Below, piece by piece: positions 5,857 through 6,528 of a stretch of DNA of 6,528 bases. Source of the DNA: an uncultured Chloroflexota bacterium (GTDB taxonomy: Bacteria > Chloroflexota > Anaerolineae > Promineifilales > Promineifilaceae); the NCBI GenBank assembly GCA_937958365.1, contig CALFEW010000620.1, positions 1 through 6,528 of the forward strand, written 5' to 3'. Within the stretch, counting starts at the first letter, position 1. Every line of letters starts with the position of its first letter. The position numbers and the translations under genes were made by a program. The notes beneath the pieces were generated by a model. That model did not search any database and was not told where the DNA came from. It saw only the letters and a program-made list of their open reading frames with translations.

Positions 5857-6405
5857 ATGAACAACGACCTTCATCCTGACCTGGCCCGAATTTTAGTGCC
5901 GGAAGACACCATTCAGGCCCACGTCAAAGTGCTGGCTCATCAAATTTCGCTGGATTATGCCGACGTGGAACGGCTGTATCTGGTGGGCGTGCTGCGCGGC
6001 GCGTTCATTTTCCTGGCCGATCTGGTGCGTCACCTGACCGTTCCGCACAGCGTAGACTTTATGTCGGTATCCAGTTATGGGAAAACGGCCGTTTCCGGCG
6101 AAGTGCGCATCGTGTTAGACCTGCGCGAACCCATCGTCAATCAGCACGTCATTATCGTCGAAGATATTGTGGACAGCGGCAAAACACTCAGCTACCTGTA
6201 CCACACCTTGAAAGGACGTGGTCCGGCCTCGCTTCGCACCTGCACGCTGGTTCGCAAACGGCGCGATCACCTTGACGTGCCCATCCACTATTTTGGCTTC
6301 AATATTCCCGACGTGTGGGTGGTTGGTTATGGCCTGGATTATGCCGACAGACACCGCACACTGCCCTACATCGCCGAGTTAAGAGAGGAAGTCTACAAAA
6401 AATGA
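5857..6405 (+). CDS. hpt: Hypoxanthine phosphoribosyltransferase
   Basis: The 182-residue product is a type I phosphoribosyltransferase of purine salvage, converting hypoxanthine (and often guanine) plus PRPP to IMP or GMP in the cytoplasm. The PRPP-binding motif IIVEDIVDSGKT spans residues 99-110 with Glu102 and Asp103. Upstream are the GVLRGAFIFLADL segment (about 44-56), which forms the pyrophosphate loop, and the flexible catalytic loop around SVSSYG (70-75). The C-terminal purine-binding region reads VPIHYFGFNIPD followed by VVGYGLDYADRHRTLPYI (about 155-172), resembling E. coli Hpt more than the human enzyme. Length matches the bacterial family. One ACGGCCGT copy encodes KTAVS right after the SSYG loop, an unusual place that apparently tolerates it. 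The gene is divergent from ansA; bacterial hpt often sits beside tilS and ftsH, but neither is visible here. Confidence 0.96.
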   Translation: MNNDLHPDLARILVPEDTIQAHVKVLAHQISLDYADVERLYLVGVLRGAFIFLADLVRHLTVPHSVDFMSVSSYGKTAVSGEVRIVLDLREPIVNQHVIIVEDIVDSGKTLSYLYHTLKGRGPASLRTCTLVRKRRDHLDVPIHYFGFNIPDVWVVGYGLDYADRHRTLPYIAELREEVYKK

Positions 6406-6430
6406 TCTACCCTATGTTTGCAGATTAATG

Positions 6431-6528
6431 AATGGGACGCGGATAAACGCCGATGCAGCCGATTTTCGCGGATAAAACCATCACTATCCGCGTTTATCCG
6501 CTGCATCCGTGAAAATCCGCGTCCCATT
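6431..6528. repeat. 98-base imperfect inverted repeat downstream of hpt
   Basis: Arms 6431-6474 and 6485-6528 pair at 36 of 44 positions (one as G-T) around a 10-base loop. The outermost 14 bases, AATGGGACGCGGAT, are perfect. Each arm consists of four units of 9-10 bases around G(C/G)(C/G)GAT, spaced by AAAC, GCA or TTTC. Six of the eight mismatches arise because the AAA and TTT spacers are swapped between arms. It begins 25 bases after the hpt stop and may extend past the window edge. It could form a strong hairpin that ends hpt transcription or protects the mRNA 3' end. It resembles dispersed REP-like intergenic repeats; no transposase is visible. Confidence 0.8.

Larger units (their letters stand above)
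202..6092. repeat. Highly iterated palindrome ACGGCCGT, 11 copies
   Basis: Exact copies lie at 202-209, 381-388, 2873-2880, 3900-3907, 3939-3946, 4418-4425, 4651-4658, 5124-5131, 5254-5261, 5765-5772 and 6085-6092. Base composition would predict roughly 0.1-0.2 copies in a window this long. In coding sequence the motif is read in all three frames: as (E/K/L)RP (202, 3900, 5124), as (D/N/H)GR (381, 2873, 5254), and as TAV (3939 in the PIN gene, 4418, 6085). Copies at 4651 and 5765 are intergenic. Frame independence argues that the DNA word itself is maintained. The flanks vary, although A or G commonly precedes the motif. The coordinates mark first to last copy, not a continuous element. Confidence 0.9.

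Noticed and set aside
5716..5874. N-terminal extension of the asparaginase to the ATG at 5874
   Set aside because: It would overlap the hpt start, adds a basic stretch not seen in the family, and the internal ATG has a strong ribosome site.

Overview
This is a bacterial housekeeping stretch of about 55% GC by eye, densely packed, with one small toxin-antitoxin operon inserted. From left to right it holds: the C-terminal part of an AI-2E/PerM-family membrane protein (+, truncated by the window edge); a 182-base gap with a candidate extended -10 promoter and a short tandem repeat; a full-length uvrA (+); a PIN-domain toxin and its ribbon-helix-helix antitoxin (-, overlapping by 4 bases); a type I cytoplasmic L-asparaginase (-); and a hypoxanthine phosphoribosyltransferase (+), divergent from the asparaginase. 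The window ends inside or at the edge of a 98-base imperfect inverted repeat. No tRNA, rRNA, CRISPR array, insertion sequence or phage gene was seen, and no gene-free stretch exceeds 300 bases.

The organism cannot be named with certainty. The Shine-Dalgarno sites, E. coli-like AnsA and Hpt, and canonical UvrA say Bacteria. The gene styles and the repeated palindrome would fit an environmental Chloroflexota (Anaerolineae-like) genome, but that is an impression and not a demonstrated assignment. The genes do not form one pathway: uvrA is DNA repair, ansA is asparagine catabolism, hpt is purine salvage, and the PIN/RHH pair is a self-contained toxin-antitoxin module convergent with uvrA.

The most striking signal is not a gene. 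The 8-base palindrome ACGGCCGT occurs 11 times in 6.5 kb, where base composition predicts well under one. It falls in coding sequence in all three reading frames, on genes of both strands, and in both intergenic regions where I predict promoters. It behaves like a highly iterated palindrome, comparable in kind to cyanobacterial HIP1 (GCGATCGC) but with a different sequence. Secondary points of interest are the dense operator array in front of the toxin-antitoxin operon, a UvrA zinc module with Asp in place of one Cys, an AI-2E protein lacking its usual central signature segment, a tandem octamer running into the uvrA start codon, and the terminal inverted repeat built from roughly 10-base GCGGAT units.
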